The notes: generated by a model not told the origin, from the sequence alone. A DNA stretch of 39,873 nucleotides from Endozoicomonas acroporae (GCF_002864045.1 NZ_PJPV01000052.1:1-39873), one strand, 5' to 3'; counted from the stretch's first letter, positions 1 through 9,257 are shown. A program made the numbers and translations.

Positions 1-47
1 AGGGTGCTATCAGGATACTGTGACCTTGACAGTTACCCTGTTGTGAG

Positions 48-212
48 TAAGTAGCTAACCATATGGAATCATATATTTCTGACTCCTTGTTCAGGCACTC
101 TGCTTCGTTACAACTCCGGTCACATAGCTACGGCTATGCTCCCTCCGTTGTGCCTCGCATAGCACCTGCCCAAGTAGCCAGAAATATATGATTCTATATG
201 GCCAGCTACTTA
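48..212. repeat. 165-bp palindromic MITE-like element, copy 1
   Basis: The element begins TAAGTAGCT and ends AGCTACTTA. The two outer ~37 bp are inverted repeats of each other with about four mismatches. The interior is also roughly self-complementary and centres on CATAGC-TACG-GCTATG (123-138), almost exactly the midpoint, so the whole element can fold into one long imperfect hairpin. A second copy of exactly the same length lies at 27803-27967. No open reading frame of note lies inside. The size, terminal inverted repeats and intergenic position suggest a non-autonomous miniature transposable element or a large palindromic intergenic repeat. I could not identify a clear target-site duplication. 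Confidence 0.8.
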
Positions 213-262
213 GTTCCCGAATCATCCTCCCGGGACTTCACCAAGCGACAAATCGCCTGTAT

Positions 263-973
263 TTACAGAGAGAACTTCTGAGTCTCCTCAAACTCACCAT
301 CGAACAGGCCATATTGAATAAACCCTTTGCCTTTGGCTGCACCCTCGGGCAGAGGCATTTCCCAACTTTCACCGGCATAAATACGAGTACCGTCGCTCAG
401 GTCAGTACAGCTCTCTTGTGCATTACTGGTGCAGTATTTTCCATTACGAAGCACCACGTTGATATTGCCGCTATTTGTAAACGTCATTTTGCCATTATCT
501 AATTTACCGTCCACTTTATACTCAGGGTTCTGAGGGCGCACAAAGACCAGGGCCTGATAGGCTACCAACAGTTTGATAGCGGTTTGTTTGGCTTCCAGGT
601 CACCAACCACAGGACGGAAGGTTACCCGATAGACCAGCTCTTTATCTTTGGGGGTTTCCAGACTCACCAACCTTACGGTTTTACGGCCATTGGGCGGAAT
701 AATGGCTTTTCCCGGTGTGGCCAGCAGTTTGATGTCATTGGGGTCTGTTACCCGAATACGCTCTTCCTGTTCTGTACCGGGATTGATGACGTTGTACACT
801 TCGGTTTGCAGGTAGAGATTTTCTTTATCCGGATTGGAGACCACCACATCCTGCCGTGGCAGCTGGTCTGGCTTGAAGTAGACGATCATACGATCAAGAG
901 ACATGGTTGCCAGCACTTGTGAGCTGGCGATAAGAGTGACCAGCAGGCAGGCTCCACGGACAAGGCGTTTCAT
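263..973 (-). CDS. PapD-like periplasmic fimbrial chaperone
   Basis: This is a predicted 236-residue secreted protein. It starts MKRLVRGACLLVTLIASSQVLA, a typical Sec signal peptide. The mature part has the two-domain immunoglobulin-like layout of pilus assembly chaperones: an N-terminal domain with an early basic/aromatic strand (MIVYFKPDQLPRQDVVVSN), the segment PPNGRKTVRLV that resembles the G1/F1 region of the family, then RVTFRPV and a C-terminal domain. Known members cap pilus subunits in the periplasm and deliver them to an outer-membrane usher. The reading frame is open 20 codons further upstream (to 1033), but the ATG at 973 is chosen because the signal peptide begins there; its ribosome binding site is weak. 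The next gene upstream encodes a small secreted protein on the same strand. No usher is present in the window. Confidence 0.8.
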   Translation of the reverse strand: MKRLVRGACLLVTLIASSQVLATMSLDRMIVYFKPDQLPRQDVVVSNPDKENLYLQTEVYNVINPGTEQEERIRVTDPNDIKLLATPGKAIIPPNGRKTVRLVSLETPKDKELVYRVTFRPVVGDLEAKQTAIKLLVAYQALVFVRPQNPEYKVDGKLDNGKMTFTNSGNINVVLRNGKYCTSNAQESCTDLSDGTRIYAGESWEMPLPEGAAKGKGFIQYGLFDGEFEETQKFSL

Positions 974-1130
974 GTACATATAATGGTAATTCCGGTTTGC
1001 CCCGGGCCAAACTTCAGTGAATAATTTAAGCAAGTTTGAACGACAGGGGATGAACGATACTCCCCTATTCTATTGCCACGAAAAATAATCTCAAATGGGT
1101 TTTACTGCCAAAGTTGCCTGAAACTTACCC

Positions 1131-1625
1131 TTACTCGGCATGAATCAATAACGTCGCAGGCTGTTTTGAGCCCTGAAAGCCGCTTACCGGCTGGGCAATC
1201 AATTGTCGGCTGCTGTTACGGCAGTCGTTTTCAACACCAAACATGGCGGAGGGTTGCCCGGTAATCCGGGTTTCTCCCGCTGGCTCAGACACTCTTAAAT
1301 CAATACCGTCGGCACCGCTGGAGGCCAGGCTGAATTGGGATAAGCCACGCCCTGAGACACAGAGGGAAACCGGACGATCAAAACTCAGCGTGCTGGTTGG
1401 GTTAATAACCGGATTACCGTCTTCATCCGTTGTACTCTCATCCACAATGGCAACCTGAGACTGCAAGGACGGGTAAACAATCAGTGTGATAGAAAATGAA
1501 CCGGTGGAAGTGTTACCCGGTTTGCCCTGGGTGGCTGCTTTAACATTTGCCAACAAAGTGGCGGCAAATATACCGAATAAGAAAAGTGCGCCAATTCCCT
1601 GGCGCAAAGATAGGGTCCGTTCCAT
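1131..1625 (-). CDS. Small secreted protein, probable fimbrial subunit-like
   Basis: The 164-residue product starts with a hydrophobic segment ending near ANVKAATQ, consistent with a signal peptide. The mature part is rich in Ser, Thr and Gly with beta-strand-like alternation (GSFSITLIVYPSLQSQ) and two cysteines (SLCVSG and ENDCRN) that could form the single disulfide common in pilus subunits. It lies about 160 bp upstream of the fimbrial chaperone on the same strand, so it is probably a client or partner of that chaperone. The family was not recognised with certainty, and the pilin-like reading is an inference from composition and neighbourhood. Confidence 0.6.
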   Translation of the reverse strand: MERTLSLRQGIGALFLFGIFAATLLANVKAATQGKPGNTSTGSFSITLIVYPSLQSQVAIVDESTTDEDGNPVINPTSTLSFDRPVSLCVSGRGLSQFSLASSGADGIDLRVSEPAGETRITGQPSAMFGVENDCRNSSRQLIAQPVSGFQGSKQPATLLIHAE

Positions 1626-1806
1626 GATGCTACTGCCTTACTGCTACATTCTGTTTTCAGTATAGGCAGTGTGAAATACGAACTATTGGCCTTACGTCCT
1701 GTCAAAACTCCTTATATCAGGAGTAAGCTTTTTAACCATTGAAACAGAAATACGATATAAAAACTTTTTGTCTCCGTGTCGTTTATATCCTATGGGATTG
1801 CGGTGC

Positions 1807-3264
1807 TTAACCAACCAGTTCTTCTTCCAGAGGTGCAGAAGGCTCCAGGCTCAGCTCCTTGATCTTCCGGGTAAGCGTATTCCGACCCCATCCCAGTAAT
1901 TCTGCTGCATCTTTTTTACGGCCTCCGGTATGGGCCAGTGCTGATTCAATAACAATGGCTTCAAAGGCTGGCACCGCCTGATCAAGGATGCCGACCTGCC
2001 CCGCTGCCAGCTCACGATCACACCATTGGCGGAACAGTTGCTGCCAGCTGCCGTAGCCGGTTACCGAACCCGGGTCACTGTCTCCCTTATCCATCAACTC
2101 TGGGGGCAGGTCAGAGACCAGCACTTCCCGGCCAGAGGCCATTACAGTTAACCAGCGGCAGGTGTTTTCCAACTGCCGGACGTTACCGGGCCAGTCCAGA
2201 GTACTGATGTAACCGGCCGTTTCCGGGTGCAGGATTTTCGGTTCCACTTCAAGCTCTTTGCCTGCCTTGTCCAGAAAGAAACGCGCCAGTCGTGGAATAT
2301 CTTCACGACGGTCCTTAAGCTTTGGCAGATGTACCCGGATAACATTCAGCCGGTGAAAAAGGTCTTCACGGAACTTGCCTTCTGCCACCAGTTTTTCAAG
2401 ATTCTGATGGGTCGCTGCAATAATTCGCACATCCGCTTTAACCGGCGTGTGCCCACCCACGCGGTAAAACTCGCCATCGGCCAGCACGCGCAGTAAGCGG
2501 GTCTGGGTATCGGCGGGCATATCGCCAATTTCATCCAGAAACAGAGTGCCACCACCGGCCTGTTCAAAACGCCCACGGCGCATACCTCCGGCACCGGTAA
2601 ATGCACCTTTTTCGTGACCAAAGAGTTCAGACTCAATCAGGTCCCGGGGAATCGCTGCCATATTCAGGGCAATAAAAGATCGGTCCGCCCGGGGGCTGTG
2701 GCGGTGCAGTGCCCTGGCCACCAGCTCCTTACCGGTGCCGGATTCACCATTAATCAATACGGTAATGTTGGAGTGCGACAGGCGGCCAATGGCACGAAAC
2801 ACTTCCTGCATGGCAGGGGCTTCACCGATAATCTCCGTAGACTCCTCCTGTTGCAGGGATGCCTCCGGAACCGCTGCCTCAGCCAGTTGCTGCTGGCGAT
2901 GTTCCTGACCACGCCTGACCAGCGCTACTGCTTCATCAATATCAAAAGGCTTCGGCAGGTACTCAAATGCACCACTCTGGTAGGAAGACACCGCGCTGTC
3001 CAGATCGGAGTGCGCCGTCATGATAATAACGGGGATATCCGGCTTCCGTTCATGAACGGCCTTCATCAGTTGCAAACCGTTCATGCCCGGCATCCGGACA
3101 TCACTGATCAGGGCCTCCGGTTCACTGTGTTCCAGCGCTGCCAGCACTTTTTCCGGCGCATCAAAGGATTGTGTTTCGATACCGGCTGAATTCAGGGCCC
3201 GCTCCAGAACCCAGCGTATTGCCTGGTCGTCATCCACGATCCAGACTTTGGAACTCAAACTCAT
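1807..3264 (-). CDS. glnG: Nitrogen regulation response regulator NtrC
   Basis: The 485-residue product has the full NtrC architecture. The receiver domain (about 1-120) holds the phospho-acceptor Asp in [13 protein letters not shown]. The AAA+ sigma54-interaction domain (about 140-380) carries the Walker A motif GESGTGKE and the signature GAFTGA. The C-terminal Fis-type helix-turn-helix is [21 protein letters not shown]. When phosphorylated by NtrB it activates sigma54 promoters under nitrogen limitation. The gene starts 3 bp after the ntrB stop, so the two are co-transcribed. A near-consensus NtrC operator lies upstream of ntrB (4624-4640), and another lies upstream of glnA (7389-7405). Confidence 0.97.
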   Translation of the reverse strand: MSLSSKVWIVDDDQAIRWVLERALNSAGIETQSFDAPEKVLAALEHSEPEALISDVRMPGMNGLQLMKAVHERKPDIPVIIMTAHSDLDSAVSSYQSGAFEYLPKPFDIDEAVALVRRGQEHRQQQLAEAAVPEASLQQEESTEIIGEAPAMQEVFRAIGRLSHSNITVLINGESGTGKELVARALHRHSPRADRSFIALNMAAIPRDLIESELFGHEKGAFTGAGGMRRGRFEQAGGGTLFLDEIGDMPADTQTRLLRVLADGEFYRVGGHTPVKADVRIIAATHQNLEKLVAEGKFREDLFHRLNVIRVHLPKLKDRREDIPRLARFFLDKAGKELEVEPKILHPETAGYISTLDWPGNVRQLENTCRWLTVMASGREVLVSDLPPELMDKGDSDPGSVTGYGSWQQLFRQWCDRELAAGQVGILDQAVPAFEAIVIESALAHTGGRKKDAAELLGWGRNTLTRKIKELSLEPSAPLEEELVG

Positions 3265-3267
3265 ACT

Positions 3268-4395
3268 TCACTCCTGTGATATATCCAGCGAAAGTGGTTC
3301 TCTGGTGATGGGTAAGAACACGTTAAAAATGGTTTCACCCGGCTTACTCTCACACTCAACCAACCCCTGATGCAGGCTGATGATGGACTGTGCCATGGGT
3401 AACCCCAGACCCGTTCCATCGGCACGGCCGCTGATCATGGGGTAGAAAATATTGTCGATCAGATCAGGCGGAATTCCTGGCCCGTTATCAATAATGGACA
3501 AGTGACAAACCAGCCGCCGTCGCTGGGTACCGATGGTAAACTGTCGGGCAATACGGGTTCTCAGGGTGATCAGACCTTCAGAGCGCGGCATCGCCTGATC
3601 AATGGCCTGCATGGCATTGCGCACCAGGTTCAGAATAGCCTGTATCAGTCGTTCGAAGTCACCCGGTATATCGGGAATACTTGGATCATAGTCTCGTTTT
3701 AGCCTGAGTTCTCCACCGGTTTCGGCATTGATTAGCTGCATCACTCTTTCAAGTACTTCATGAATACTCAGGCCTTCCATCTTCGGTGGCTGCAGAGGCC
3801 CCAGCATCTGGTCGACCAGGTCACGCAGCCGATCCGCTTCCTGGATAATAATCTCGGTAAATTCTTTCAACCCCTGATCCTCCAGCTCCCTGGCCAGAAG
3901 CTGAGCCGCGCCACGAATACCACCAAGGGGATTTTTCACTTCATGGGCCAGCCCCCGAACCAGAATTCGGGAGGTTTCCTGCTTGGCTATCTGCGACTCT
4001 TCCCGGGTAATTTTCTGAACCCGGTCACGGGGATTGATTTCCAGAAGCAGCCTTGCTTCCCCACAGGTGATGGGTGAAATGCTGTAATCCACATTGATCA
4101 TCTCACCATTGATGGGAAAGTCGGTTTCCCGACGGGTAAACTGCTGATGCTGAGCCAGACTGCGATCCAGATCAGCCTTGAAGTTTTCTTCAGGAATCAC
4201 CATGGTTACCGGCTGGTTCAGAATCCTTTTCAAGCTGGTATCCAGCAGGGTTTCTGCCGCCGGATTCAGGGTAATCACCCGGAACTCCCGGTCGAGCACC
4301 ATCACCACGGTATTCAGGTTATCCAGAATGATGTTTTGCATAGTTCCTGTTTCAGGGATTATCTCTGCTAAAGAGCCAGGTAAAAGCTGCTTCAT
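3268..4395 (-). CDS. glnL: Nitrogen regulation sensor histidine kinase NtrB
   Basis: The 375-residue product has an N-terminal PAS domain (about 20-120), the dimerisation/phospho-acceptor H-box GLAHEVKNPLGGIRGAAQLL and a GHKL ATPase domain with N, G1 and G2 boxes (NLVRNAMQA, DNGPGIP, GTGLGLPMA). NtrB is a cytosolic kinase/phosphatase for NtrC, controlled by the PII protein. The first ATG (4395) is listed. An internal ATG at 4341 is preceded by AGGA and would give MQNIILDNL, which aligns well with the start of the PAS region in relatives, so the true start may be there. Upstream lie a sigma54-type promoter (4480-4495) and an NtrC site, suggesting autoregulation separate from glnA. Confidence 0.95.
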   Translation of the reverse strand: MKQLLPGSLAEIIPETGTMQNIILDNLNTVVMVLDREFRVITLNPAAETLLDTSLKRILNQPVTMVIPEENFKADLDRSLAQHQQFTRRETDFPINGEMINVDYSISPITCGEARLLLEINPRDRVQKITREESQIAKQETSRILVRGLAHEVKNPLGGIRGAAQLLARELEDQGLKEFTEIIIQEADRLRDLVDQMLGPLQPPKMEGLSIHEVLERVMQLINAETGGELRLKRDYDPSIPDIPGDFERLIQAILNLVRNAMQAIDQAMPRSEGLITLRTRIARQFTIGTQRRRLVCHLSIIDNGPGIPPDLIDNIFYPMISGRADGTGLGLPMAQSIISLHQGLVECESKPGETIFNVFLPITREPLSLDISQE

Positions 4396-4479
4396 GGTCA
4401 GGTATTGTTATTACTTTTATCGTGTATTTCAGGCTCTGTTGACCTGAATCTGATGCGAAACGGTATTGGCTATCGTTAA

Positions 4480-4495
4480 TGCAAAAACCAAACCA
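4480..4495 (-). promoter_or_regulatory. Predicted sigma54 (RpoN) promoter of ntrBC
   Basis: Read on the minus strand the site is TGGTTTGGTTTTTGCA. It has the invariant GG (-24) and GC (-12) separated by exactly 10 bp and a TTGCA -12 box; the -24 box is weaker than TGGCAC. It lies about 85 bp upstream of the listed ntrB start and about 130 bp downstream of the NtrC operator, the usual activator geometry. Confidence 0.6.
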
Positions 4496-4623
4496 CCCTT
4501 GATGGCAAGCCAGACTTTTTACCGTGAAACGTCCAACCTGCCTGATATTTCATCTATTCGGGCCATATTAGTGCGTACCATCGAAAAGAGCTCAAACGTT
4601 AATTCCAACTTGCCAGCCGTCAT

Positions 4624-4640
4624 TGCACCATAATAGTGCA
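4624..4640. promoter_or_regulatory. NtrC-binding site upstream of ntrBC
   Basis: The 17-mer TGCACCATAATAGTGCA differs from the enhancer consensus TGCACCA-N3-TGGTGCA at a single position. A looser copy of the left half-site (GCACCA) follows about 25 bp away, near 4655. The position suits NtrC control of its own operon through the sigma54-type promoter at 4480-4495. The rest of the 4396-4752 intergenic stretch shows no gene. Confidence 0.75.
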
Positions 4641-4752
4641 TTCATGTAATCAGAGCACCAGGTTTATGGAGCTTAAACTAGCGAGACTATGGGCTGGTCT
4701 GAAAGCGTGGGGGGAAAGCCTATAGCTCACTCTCCTTTTTTTGGTGCAGCCG

Positions 4753-5313
4753 TCAGGAGGCAGGAGGATTTATAGATACTGCGGGAGTGAATAAGGTTCG
4801 ATGGACATGGATCGTATTGCTGGACGACTGAATGACTTTGGCCTGATTATCAATGATCTCCACGGCAAGGTTGTGGGTACCACGATCCACATTCTCAAGT
4901 TCAAAAGTTAAATTTCGCTTGGGGCCCGCCACCACCTTGCCATCAAGCAGCAGGCGAACTTTGTGACCATCAATGATTTTTGGTGCTGTGACAATTTTTA
5001 CCGTGAAATTTCCCTGGTTACGCACCGTGGCATTATTGGCTGGCTCGATAATTTGCAGTCTGCCGTAGGGCTTCTTGCTCACTTTTTGAACAGGTTTTGG
5101 TAATTCAGGTTTATTCTCCGGTGCTGGAGACATTGGCGTAATCGGGCGTAACTTGACTTCCTCACTGGGCTGATCCGCAGGTCGGGAGTCAGTAAAGATC
5201 ACATTTCCATCCTGATCCACTGTTTTATAAATCGTGCCAAACGCAAAGTTCACTGATACCAGAGGCAGAATCACCGCCAGAAAAGACCTGACCATTGCCT
5301 TTTTTATATTCAT
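4753..5313 (-). CDS. DUF4124 domain-containing secreted protein
   Basis: The 186-residue product has a signal peptide (AMVRSFLAVILPLVSVNFAFG) followed at once by the DUF4124 signature (IYKTVDQDGNVIFTDSRPADQ). A proline-rich linker follows (about 60-82), then a beta-rich C-terminal domain resembling an Ig-like fold (GRLQIIEPANNATVRNQGNFTVKIV shortened here to its sense). The protein is probably periplasmic and its biochemical function is unknown. The start is supported by AGAGG just upstream. Proteins of this family commonly sit between glnA and ntrBC in Pseudomonas-type genomes, as I recall, which suggests a conserved neighbourhood rather than a proven role in nitrogen metabolism. It is separated from glnA by a terminator and from ntrB by the NtrC operator region, so it is probably its own transcription unit. 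Confidence 0.85.
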   Translation of the reverse strand: MNIKKAMVRSFLAVILPLVSVNFAFGTIYKTVDQDGNVIFTDSRPADQPSEEVKLRPITPMSPAPENKPELPKPVQKVSKKPYGRLQIIEPANNATVRNQGNFTVKIVTAPKIIDGHKVRLLLDGKVVAGPKRNLTFELENVDRGTHNLAVEIIDNQAKVIQSSSNTIHVHRTLFTPAVSINPPAS

Positions 5314-5499
5314 GAGCCTCTTGCCTTAGTGGAGTCATATCCGGCTTATATCGTGTTGAGCACTGGTTAGCTTAATAGTTACCAAGACTTTTTAACAGGT
5401 AGTAACGGGGAAAACGCATGCTGGTTATTGTTTCCCGGTAATGGCCCCTGTGTACGTCTGCCGCCTACATCCATTCAGTCGTGCATTTACAGGGTTCAT

Positions 5500-5534
5500 C
5501 AGAAAGAGAAAAGCCAGAACTTTCGCTCTGGCTT
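5500..5534 (-). terminator. Rho-independent terminator of glnA
   Basis: AAGCCAGA and TCTGGCTT (5511-5518 and 5527-5534) form a perfect 8-bp stem with an 8-nt loop. On the minus strand a pyrimidine/T-rich tract (TTTTCTCTTTC) follows directly. It sits about 40 bp past the glnA stop codon. Confidence 0.85.
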
Positions 5535-5572
5535 GAGGTTAAACGACAGCTAATCCGATCTGAAAAAACGGT

Positions 5573-6976
5573 TTAGACAGAATAATACAGATCAAACTCT
5601 ACCGGGTGAGTTGTCTGGCTGACAGCAAGACACTCTTCCTTCTTGAGTTCAATGTAACCATCGATCATGTCGTCTGTGAATACGCCACCGGCCGTCAGGA
5701 ACTCACGGTCAGCGTCCAGGGCAGCCAGGGATTCTTCAAAGCTGGCAGAAACCGTTGGGATCTCGGCCGCTTCTTCTGGTGGCAGATCGTACAGATCCTT
5801 GTCAGCCGCATCGCCAGGATGGATCTTGTTCTTGATTCCGTCCAGACCGGCCATCATCAGGGCCGCAAAGGCCAGGTATGGGTTGGCAGTAGGATCGGGG
5901 AAACGTACTTCAATACGACGGGCCTTAGGGCTGTTCACGTAGGGAATACGGATAGAAGCAGAGCGGTTACGGGCTGAGTAAGCCAGCATAACCGGAGCTT
6001 CAAAGCCCGGGATCAGACGCTTGTAAGAGTTGGTAGAAGCGTTGGCAAAGGCGTTGATGGCCTTGGCATGTTTGATTACACCACCGATGTAGTACAGGGC
6101 TTCTTCAGACAGGCCTGCATAGCCGTCACCAGCAAACAGGTTCTCACCGTTCTTGGACAGAGACATGTGAACGTGCATACCGGAGCCGTTGTCGCCTACC
6201 AATGGCTTCGGCATAAAGGTAGCGGTCTTGCCATAGGCATGAGCAACGTTATGCACTGCGTACTTCAGAATCTGAACTTCGTCAGCTTTCTTTACCAGGG
6301 TGTTGAACTTGACACCGATTTCACACTGACCGGCAGTACCTACTTCGTGGTGATGAACTTCAACGTCCAGGCCCTGGGCTTCCATGGCATCACACATGGC
6401 GGCACGCAGATCGTGCAGGGAGTCAACCGGTGGTACCGGGAAGTAACCGCCCTTCACTTTTGGACGGTGACCGATGTTGCCGCCTTCAAATTTGGCGTTG
6501 GAAGACCATGCCGCTTCTTCTGAGTTCACTTCGTAAGAAGCACCGGAGATATCAACGCTCCACTTAACGTCGTCAAACACAAAGAACTCTGGCTCAGGAC
6601 CAAAGAACGCAGTGTCGGCAATGCCGGTAGACTTCAGGTACTCTTCGGCACGCTTGGCAACAGAGCGTGGGTCACGCTCATAACCCTGCATGGTGGATGG
6701 CTCCACGATGTCACAGCGCAGGTTGAGGGTGGTGGCTTCAGTGAATGGATCGATGACAGCTGTGCTGTCATCTGGCATCAGAATCATGTCGGATTCGTTA
6801 ATGCCCTTCCAGCCAGCAATAGAGGAACCGTCGAACATTTTGCCGACTTCGAAGAATTCGTCGTCTATTTCACCAATGGGAATCGATACGTGCTGCTCTT
6901 TACCCTTGGTATCGGTGAAACGCAGATCAACCCACTTAACGTCATGTTCCTTAATCAGGCTAAGAGTCTTCGACAT
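5573..6976 (-). CDS. glnA: Glutamine synthetase, type I (GSI-beta)
   Basis: The 467-residue product has the usual GSI length. It makes glutamine from glutamate, ammonia and ATP and is the main ammonia-assimilating enzyme at low nitrogen. Visible signatures include the N-terminal motif [10 protein letters not shown], the ATP/glutamate region [12 protein letters not shown] (here [16 protein letters not shown]), and [11 protein letters not shown]. The adenylylation site motif [10 protein letters not shown] has the Tyr modified by GlnE in beta-type enzymes. The start is supported by an AGAGGGGA ribosome binding site. Expression is probably driven by the sigma54 promoter at 7112-7127 with NtrC bound around 7389-7405. 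The gene diverges from thiI. Confidence 0.98.
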   Translation of the reverse strand: MSKTLSLIKEHDVKWVDLRFTDTKGKEQHVSIPIGEIDDEFFEVGKMFDGSSIAGWKGINESDMILMPDDSTAVIDPFTEATTLNLRCDIVEPSTMQGYERDPRSVAKRAEEYLKSTGIADTAFFGPEPEFFVFDDVKWSVDISGASYEVNSEEAAWSSNAKFEGGNIGHRPKVKGGYFPVPPVDSLHDLRAAMCDAMEAQGLDVEVHHHEVGTAGQCEIGVKFNTLVKKADEVQILKYAVHNVAHAYGKTATFMPKPLVGDNGSGMHVHMSLSKNGENLFAGDGYAGLSEEALYYIGGVIKHAKAINAFANASTNSYKRLIPGFEAPVMLAYSARNRSASIRIPYVNSPKARRIEVRFPDPTANPYLAFAALMMAGLDGIKNKIHPGDAADKDLYDLPPEEAAEIPTVSASFEESLAALDADREFLTAGGVFTDDMIDGYIELKKEECLAVSQTTHPVEFDLYYSV

Positions 6977-7111
6977 TTATTATTTCCCCTCTAGAGGACA
7001 AAAAAACCGGACAAACACCGCACTGGCAACCAATGAGATCAGGCGGTTTACTGATCAATCTCTTTGCTGTCTCATCAACGAGCAGCCAGAAGATTCGCTT
7101 GCTGGACCACT

Positions 7112-7127
7112 AGCAATAGCTATGCCA
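7112..7127 (-). promoter_or_regulatory. Predicted sigma54 promoter of glnA
   Basis: On the minus strand the sequence is TGGCATAGCTATTGCT, a full match to the sigma54 consensus TGGCAYR-N4-TTGCW with correct GG-N10-GC spacing. Transcription would begin about 12 bp downstream, leaving a leader of roughly 125 nt before the glnA ATG at 6976. Confidence 0.85.
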
Positions 7128-7323
7128 CATTTTGCAACTTGATCAAATGGGATGGACAAAAACAGTGCTTTTCAGTGGGACATCTGAAAAAAGGCAAACA
7201 TTGAGCAAAAAGAGACCGGGAAACAGCCAGATACCAGACCGGTTCACACAGTTTTTGCTTGCCTTATCCTCTTCAGGCTGCTCAAAGTACACACGTTCAC
7301 GGCTCTCACGCACCTGAACAATG

Positions 7324-7342
7324 CCTAGGAGGCTGTCCGAGA
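7324..7342. repeat. Short dispersed repeat CCTAGGAGGCTGTCCGAGA
   Basis: This 19-mer recurs with one mismatch at 35378-35396. Both copies lie in intergenic regions between divergent genes (glnA/thiI and bioB/comF). The left end contains the palindrome CCTAGG. Its function is unknown. Confidence 0.6.
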
Positions 7343-7388
7343 GATCCGATAAAAAGCCCACCCGATACGGTGCAGAGAAAACCATAGG

Positions 7389-7405
7389 CGCACCAAATAA
7401 GTGCA
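7389..7405. promoter_or_regulatory. NtrC-binding site upstream of glnA
   Basis: CGCACCAAATAAGTGCA keeps the core GCAC-N7-GTGC of the NtrC consensus TGCACCA-N3-TGGTGCA, with mismatches only at the first base and two inner bases. A lone GGTGCA half-site lies at 7370-7375 and a weak partial match near 7309-7325. The site is about 270 bp upstream of the glnA sigma54 promoter, compatible with enhancer looping. Confidence 0.65.
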
Positions 7406-7584
7406 AACAGCTTTTACAACACCCATCTGACCAAACAGCGGCAGACAGTGTAACCCCTTTGACAAGGGATTTGCAGCATTACTTACCGGCATAGAGATAA
7501 ATACCGATTACGGTCCATATAAGCCGGTTTTCCGGGGTCATCCTGCAACGTGTTACAAAAGTGCCAGAACTCTCGGTTATTCGG

Positions 7585-7590
7585 TATAAT
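7585..7590 (+). promoter_or_regulatory. Possible -10 box of thiI
   Basis: A perfect TATAAT lies about 72 bp upstream of the thiI ATG. No convincing -35 hexamer is seen at 16-18 bp spacing, so the call rests on the -10 alone. Confidence 0.4.
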
Positions 7591-7662
7591 GCGCCGTTAA
7601 TGAATGGTTAAGTTATCCGTCCTACCCGCCTTGACTACCCAGCCCACAAGGTCTCCTGATCC

Positions 7663-9120
7663 ATGAAGTTCATCATCAAACTGTTTCCGGAAATCACCAT
7701 TAAAAGTGCCCCGGTAAGAAAACGCTTTATTAAAATGCTGCGTAAAAATATTCGCACCATTGTCAAGCGTGTGGATGAGAATATCGATGTCTGCGGTGTA
7801 TGGGATCATATAGAAGTCACGACCAGTAGCAATGATCAGATCCTGGTGGCAGAGGTCGGTGACCTGTTAAGCCATATCCCGGGCATTGCCTACTGGCTGC
7901 ATGTGGCAGAGCACAAGCTGGTCAGCCTGGACGAGGTTCTGGAAAAAGCCGTTGAGGCCCACTCAGAAACACTGGCGGGCAAAACGTTCTGCGTTCGCTG
8001 TAACCGGATCGGCAAGCATGATTTCCAGTCCATTGAGGTAGAAAGATTTGTCGGTGGCGGTCTTATCCAGCAGACCAAAGCCAGAGGGGTCAGCCTGAAA
8101 AACCCAGAAATAACGGTTCGTATTGATATCAAGAATGACCGCTATTTTATGACCCAGAAGCGGGGAGCAGGTCTGGGTGGCTATCCCCTCGGGTCTCAGG
8201 AGCCAGTACTCTCGCTGATTTCCGGCGGTTTTGACTCTACGGTATCGAGCTTCCTGACCATGAAGCGCGGTATCCGAACTCACTTCTGCTTCTTCAACCT
8301 GGGTGGGCATGCCCATGAGCTGGCAGTAAAAGAGGTGGCTTTCTACCTGTGGAACCGCTTTGGTTCTTCTCGCCAGGTAAAGTTCGTTACCGTACCTTTT
8401 GAAGGGGTTGTCGAAGAAATACTGACCAAAGTGGACAACGCCCAGATGGGCGTTATTCTCAAGCGAATGATGCTCAGGGCCGCCACTAAGGTGGCTAAAG
8501 AGATGGAGATGGCGGCACTGGTCACCGGCGAAGCCATTGGTCAGGTTTCCAGCCAGACACTGCCTAACCTGGCAGTGATTGACTCGGTAACCGATGCCCT
8601 GGTGCTCCGGCCTCTGATTACCATGGATAAGCAGGCAATCATCGATATATCCATACAAATCGGTACTGAAGAATTCGTTCGTAATATTCCAGAATACTGC
8701 GCAGTGATCTCGAAAAACCCCACCACCCGGGCCAGGGTAGAGAGAATTGTGGCAGAAGAGGAGCGGTTCAACTTCGATGTACTTGAAGATGCCATTCAAA
8801 GCCGGAGAACGGTCTCTATCCACGACATCATTGCGGATGACCTGACCCGGGAAGAAATCGAGGTGGTTAGTGAAGTTCATCAGGGTGAAGTGATTATCGA
8901 TATTCGTCACCCCACTGAAGAAGAGATAAAGCCATTTACCATGCCCGGACGCGAGGTGGTGATCATTCCCTTCTATCAGCTGCGCACACGCTTCCCGGAG
9001 CTGGACAACAATCGCCATTACCTGCTCTACTGCGAAAGGGGTGTAATGAGTCAGCTGCATGCCATGCACCTTCGGGAAGAAGGGCATGAGAACGTTGGCG
9101 TATTTAACCCGAAGCCGTAA
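7663..9120 (+). CDS. thiI: tRNA uracil 4-sulfurtransferase ThiI with rhodanese domain
   Basis: The 485-residue protein has the three-part layout of long ThiI: ferredoxin-like plus THUMP RNA-binding region (about 1-170), PP-loop ATPase with SGGFDS near residue 187, and a C-terminal rhodanese domain (about 395-485). The persulfide-carrying Cys is in LLYCERGVMS (residue 457). The partner Cys in PEYCAVIS (about residue 346) is also present, matching the Cys pair known from E. coli ThiI. It installs 4-thiouridine at tRNA position 8; rhodanese-bearing versions also supply sulfur for the thiazole of thiamin. The ATG follows AAGG. The gene diverges from glnA. Confidence 0.97.
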   Translation: MKFIIKLFPEITIKSAPVRKRFIKMLRKNIRTIVKRVDENIDVCGVWDHIEVTTSSNDQILVAEVGDLLSHIPGIAYWLHVAEHKLVSLDEVLEKAVEAHSETLAGKTFCVRCNRIGKHDFQSIEVERFVGGGLIQQTKARGVSLKNPEITVRIDIKNDRYFMTQKRGAGLGGYPLGSQEPVLSLISGGFDSTVSSFLTMKRGIRTHFCFFNLGGHAHELAVKEVAFYLWNRFGSSRQVKFVTVPFEGVVEEILTKVDNAQMGVILKRMMLRAATKVAKEMEMAALVTGEAIGQVSSQTLPNLAVIDSVTDALVLRPLITMDKQAIIDISIQIGTEEFVRNIPEYCAVISKNPTTRARVERIVAEEERFNFDVLEDAIQSRRTVSIHDIIADDLTREEIEVVSEVHQGEVIIDIRHPTEEEIKPFTMPGREVVIIPFYQLRTRFPELDNNRHYLLYCERGVMSQLHAMHLREEGHENVGVFNPKP

Positions 9121-9186
9121 ATTCTCTACCGGGAAGGCGCATGGATTGCCAAGCGTTGTCTTGGGGTCTTTGCCGTGAAAGAAAAA

Positions 9187-9257
9187 TTGCCACGGAGACA
9201 CAGAGGCACGGAGACAAGATAAAGTTTTACCTCTGTGTCTCCGTGCCTCCGTGGCAA
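9187..9257. repeat. Hairpin repeat of the CACAGAGGCACGGAG type
   Basis: A purine-rich arm starting TTGCCACGGAGACACAGAGG and a complementary arm ending CTCCGTGCCTCCGTGGCAA form a long imperfect hairpin 66 bp after the thiI stop. A diverged relative lies at 37537-37609. It may double as a transcription terminator or processing site between thiI and folA. Confidence 0.65.

Noticed and set aside
1754..1789. GATATAAA...TTTATATC inverted repeat as the ntrC terminator
   Set aside because: The stem is entirely AT except one pair and the loop is about 20 nt, too weak for a confident terminator call.
7122..7134. Plus-strand TGCCACATTTTGC as a second sigma54 promoter facing thiI
   Set aside because: It lacks the GG at -24 and is two bases too short between the two elements.
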